Below, piece after piece: positions 9,426 to 11,550 of a stretch of 11,550 nt of DNA (its first letter is position 1; each line of letters opens with the position of its first letter). The DNA comes from JBDHTS01 sp039808845. Lineage in GTDB: Bacteria > Pseudomonadota > Alphaproteobacteria > Micavibrionales > Micavibrionaceae. The translations under genes were made by a program, and so were the position numbers. The notes beneath the pieces were generated by a model that ran no database searches, was not told where the DNA came from, and saw only the letters and a list, made by a program, of their open reading frames with translations. The stretch covers positions 1-11,550 of the forward strand of contig JBDHTS010000071.1 in assembly GCA_039808845.1 (NCBI GenBank), in the 5' to 3' direction.

Positions 9426-9451
9426 AAAAAGGCAGCTTACGCTGCCTTTTT
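9426..9451. terminator. Bidirectional intrinsic terminator between metB and the DUF4167 gene
   Basis: AAAAAGGCAGC (9426-9436) and GCTGCCTTTTT (9441-9451) form a perfect 11-bp stem around a TTAC loop, with A and T tracts suited to both directions. It lies 111 nt after the metB stop and 17 nt after the convergent DUF4167 stop. The preceding 9315-9425 shows no gene and no other convincing structure. Confidence 0.9.
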
Positions 9452-9468
9452 AAATCTTGGTCACAAAA

Positions 9469-9933
9469 TCACGCTTCGGTTAATTCAACCTGGCGAACAT
9501 TCTGGACTTCGCCCGTTATGCTGGGAGGAAGCCCTAGATCAGGACGTTGCTGCTGTATCGGACGAACCTGCCGTACATCAAAACGGCGATCATCAGAGGG
9601 AGCATCGCCTTCCTGTCCATCATCGTCATTGTATTGCGGTTGATAAAATTCACGGCTGGTCATCTGCTCGGCCCAGCTGCTGATAATCCGTTGATAATGT
9701 TCAGCATGTTGAAGATAGCTTTCCGCAAGGATGCGGTCGCCGCCCGATGCGGCATCCTTCGCCAGAGCTGCGTATTTCTCCAGGATCTGATGGGCCGTAC
9801 CGCGGATGCGGACATCCGGTCCGTTGCTGTCAAACACCTGATTACGGTTGGCGCCGTTACCGCCGTTGCGCCTGCCATTACTGTTATTATGGCCGCGATT
9901 CCTTAGACGCCTTCCGGGTTGCCCGTGTCTCAT
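9469..9933 (-). CDS. DUF4167 domain-containing protein
   Basis: A 154-residue protein of the alphaproteobacterial DUF4167 family; molecular function unknown. Residues 1-32 are rich in Arg, Gly and Asn (RRLRNRGHNN, GRRNGGNGANR), a basic and probably disordered arm that could bind nucleic acid. Residues 33-85 form the conserved core: VFDSNGPDVRIRGTAHQILEK, then GGDRILAESYLQHAEHYQRII, which is predicted helical. The remainder is acidic and then Gln/Pro-rich and looks disordered. The ATG at 9933 is preceded by AAGGTGG (9946-9940) at 6 nt, a strong ribosome binding site, and the RG-rich N-terminus matches the family start. It lies 204 nt downstream of prmC with its own promoter candidate. In many alphaproteobacteria this gene sits beside prmC and clpB, as it does here apart from the intervening metB. 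The family call is secure; RNA binding is inference. Confidence 0.9.
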   Translation of the reverse strand: MRHGQPGRRLRNRGHNNSNGRRNGGNGANRNQVFDSNGPDVRIRGTAHQILEKYAALAKDAASGGDRILAESYLQHAEHYQRIISSWAEQMTSREFYQPQYNDDDGQEGDAPSDDRRFDVRQVRPIQQQRPDLGLPPSITGEVQNVRQVELTEA

Positions 9934-9974
9934 AAACTTCCACCTTTGCGAATCAAACAGTTAACGCACGTACG

Positions 9975-10003
9975 ATTCTATCCGAATTGTGTACGCTTGG
10001 CCA
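9975..10003 (-). promoter_or_regulatory. Predicted sigma-70-type promoter of the DUF4167 gene
   Basis: On the minus strand TGGCCA (10003-9998) and TAGAAT (9980-9975) are separated by exactly 17 nt. The -10 matches the consensus at five of six positions and the -35 at four of six. The predicted start near 9968 gives a leader of about 35 nt that includes the strong ribosome binding site. This implies the gene is not solely dependent on read-through from prfA-prmC. Nothing else convincing was seen in 9934-10137. Confidence 0.6.
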
Positions 10004-10137
10004 TACCCTAGCCATTGCGAAAGCGAGATTTTTTCAAATCCGCTTCCTGCACAGCATCGAAACCCATGCCGTTCGTGAATGATTGAAATCTACCCGCAAC
10101 CGCTTCCCGCCTTCAAGCCAGCACCACGAAAAATTTT

Positions 10138-10992
10138 TCAGTTATCCCCACGGGCTATTTCCACAACCCGCGGAATTCCTGCAAGATCAGCATGTATGCG
10201 TTTTGCCGCAAGGCCATGTTTTGCCGCGAGTCGCACGATCTCTTCGGCCTGTCCCATGCCTGTTTCAAATAGAGCGATTCCATCGTTTTCAATATGTTTA
10301 TGCAAATTTAAAAAAATCGTTTGATACGATTCGAGACCATCGATTCCTCCCTCCAGCGCCAGAATCGGATCGTAATCACGCACGTCTCTATCCAGATTCG
10401 AGATATCTGCACGCGGGATATAGGGAGGATTCGAGATGATGAGATCAAATTTCTGTCCCTCTTTGAACGGCATCAACCAGTTCCCTTCTTTCAAAACAAG
10501 CCGCTCCGCGACGTTATTTTCCTGTGCATTCCGGGCGGCTACCGCCAATGCCTCGGGGGAAATATCAATCGCAACTCCCAGCGTCTGCGGCCATTCATGA
10601 AGAAGCGTGACAATCAGGCAACCGGATCCCGTGCCCAGGTCCAGAATCCGGGATGGCGGCCGGCCTTTGAAGGCCCGCAAGGCTGCTGCGATCAAGGTTT
10701 CCGAATCGGCTCGCGGATCCAGGACATCCGGCGTCACAATGAACTCCAGCCCCCAGAATCCGCGCCGCCCAAAAATACGGCTGACAGGCTCTCCTCTCAG
10801 TCGACGGAAAACCATAGAATCGAGAATCTGCTTCTTTTCCGTTCCGATTGTAATATCCGGACGCGTAATAAAGTCCGCGTCCTCCCAGCCTGTGACCGCC
10901 TTGATCAGGAGCCGCGCGTCCAGTTCAGCCGATTCCATCCCGGCTTCTGTCAGGCGCCGGACAACTTCGTGATAAAGGGTCTTCAGATCCAT
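10138..10992 (-). CDS. prmC: Peptide chain release factor N5-glutamine methyltransferase
   Basis: SAM-dependent methyltransferase (HemK/PrmC) that methylates the side-chain amide of the GGQ glutamine in class I release factors, which speeds peptide release. It has 284 residues, normal for the family. The N-terminal helical substrate-binding domain covers about 1-75 and includes RLRGEPVSRIFG (64-75). The Rossmann methyltransferase domain follows: PRADSETLI (93-101), SAM-binding motif I ILDLGTGSGCL (116-126), acidic motif IDISPEAL (142-149), and catalytic NPPY (188-191), which contacts the target glutamine amide. The ATG at 10992 gives the standard N-terminus (helix with LTEAGMESAELDARLL); no strong Shine-Dalgarno is visible. 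It starts 31 nt after the prfA stop on the same strand, so the enzyme and its substrate are almost certainly co-transcribed. The TGA stop is followed by an AT-only palindrome that is not a convincing terminator. Confidence 0.97.
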   Translation of the reverse strand: MDLKTLYHEVVRRLTEAGMESAELDARLLIKAVTGWEDADFITRPDITIGTEKKQILDSMVFRRLRGEPVSRIFGRRGFWGLEFIVTPDVLDPRADSETLIAAALRAFKGRPPSRILDLGTGSGCLIVTLLHEWPQTLGVAIDISPEALAVAARNAQENNVAERLVLKEGNWLMPFKEGQKFDLIISNPPYIPRADISNLDRDVRDYDPILALEGGIDGLESYQTIFLNLHKHIENDGIALFETGMGQAEEIVRLAAKHGLAAKRIHADLAGIPRVVEIARGDN

Positions 10993-11023
10993 GATCGGCC
11001 CGCAAAAAAGGGATGCACCGTAA

Positions 11024-11550
11024 TCAGCTGTCCAGCTCGGCTAGCTTCTCCGCGTTGTCCTGCGCGATCAATTCATCGATAATTTCATTCAGGGCTTCGC
11101 CGGAAAGCACCTGATCCAGCTTGTAAAGCGTCAGATTGATGCGATGGTCCGACACGCGCCCCTGCGGGAAATTATACGTCCTGATGCGCTCGGAACGGTC
11201 GCCGCTTCCCACCTGCAGCTTCCGGCTGCTGGCAATCGTTTCCTGCTGCCTGCGCCACTGCTCCTCGTATAATTTACTGCGCAGGATCTTCATTGCCTTG
11301 GCGCGGTTCTTGTGCTGCGACTTCTCCTCCTGCATCGCCACCACCACGCCGGTCGGGATGTGCGTGATGCGCACGGCGCTTTCCGTTTTGTTGACGTGCT
11401 GCCCGCCCGCCCCCTGCGCCCGGTAAACGTCGACGCGCAGATCCTTTTCATCGATCTCGATGTCGACATCCTCCGCCTCCGGCAGGACCGCCACCGTGGC
11501 CGCTGAAGTATGGATCCGCCCGCCCGATTCCGTTTTCGGCACACGCTGCA
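11024..11550 (-). CDS. prfA: Peptide chain release factor 1, C-terminal part (5' end outside window)
   Basis: Release factor RF1 recognises UAA and UAG in the ribosomal A site and triggers peptide hydrolysis. The frame is open to the window edge (175 codons visible, about half of the usual 360), so the first internal GTG at 11542 is not the start. Diagnostic residues: QRV-PKT-ES at the very edge carries the P-x-T stop-codon-reading tripeptide of RF1 (RF2 would have SPF); GRIHTSAATVAVLPE; GAGGQHVNKTESAVR with the catalytic GGQ encoded at 11407-11399; HKNRAKAM; GSGDRSERIRTYNFPQGRVS and DHRINLTLYKLD. The C-terminus (NAEKLAELDS) is typical. It is the upstream partner of prmC, whose product methylates the GGQ glutamine. 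No truncation or frameshift is seen in the visible part. Confidence 0.98.
   Translation of the reverse strand, partial: QRVPKTESGGRIHTSAATVAVLPEAEDVDIEIDEKDLRVDVYRAQGAGGQHVNKTESAVRITHIPTGVVVAMQEEKSQHKNRAKAMKILRSKLYEEQWRRQQETIASSRKLQVGSGDRSERIRTYNFPQGRVSDHRINLTLYKLDQVLSGEALNEIIDELIAQDNAEKLAELDS

Noticed and set aside
10128..10139. The palindrome GAAAAATTTTTC at the prmC stop as a terminator
   Set aside because: It is almost entirely AT, with no GC-rich stem, and cannot form a stable terminator hairpin.
10321..11082. A 253-codon open frame on the plus strand opposite prmC and the end of prfA
   Set aside because: It runs across two real genes and the gap between them, has no start signal, and its composition is that of a reverse-complement shadow.

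Overview
The window looks like an ordinary chromosomal housekeeping segment from an alphaproteobacterium. The main evidence is the minus-strand series prfA, prmC, DUF4167 gene, clpB. The DUF4167 family is essentially alphaproteobacterial, and this gene order is typical of that class. Base composition is moderately GC-rich by eye (not computed). I cannot name the genus. I saw no rRNA, tRNA, CRISPR array, insertion sequence or phage gene, and no convincing novel multi-gene system. The points worth a second look are small-scale.

Layout: positions 1-1044 (+) hold the C-terminal part of an MFS_3-type exporter cut by the window edge. It ends at a bidirectional terminator shared with a convergent small glycine-zipper protein of stress-protein type (1089-1583, -). 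A divergent intergenic region then leads to an M17 leucyl-aminopeptidase-family enzyme (1770-3242, +). This gene converges on a MurC-like Mur ligase (3288-4703, -). The space between them is filled by an inverted pair of GC-rich REP/BIME-like repeats, and both reading frames run into the repeats to form their C-termini. Upstream of the Mur ligase, overlapping it by 4 nt, is a lipoprotein gene (4700-5344, -), and upstream of that is clpB (5411-8044, -). A short divergent promoter region separates clpB from metB (8133-9314, +). metB converges on the DUF4167 gene (9469-9933, -) across a second bidirectional terminator. prmC (10138-10992, -) and the C-terminal part of prfA (11024-11550, -) complete the window.

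Functional links: prfA encodes release factor RF1. prmC encodes the methyltransferase that modifies the glutamine of the RF1 GGQ motif, so the pair is a real functional unit. ClpB is the protein disaggregase and the glycine-zipper protein may also be stress-related, but they are not in one operon. MetB (methionine biosynthesis) is the only plus-strand gene between the DUF4167 gene and clpB, and looks like an insertion into an otherwise co-oriented block. The lipoprotein and Mur ligase are probably translationally coupled, which suggests a cell-envelope role.

All family calls come from reading motifs in the translated sequence. No database search was run.
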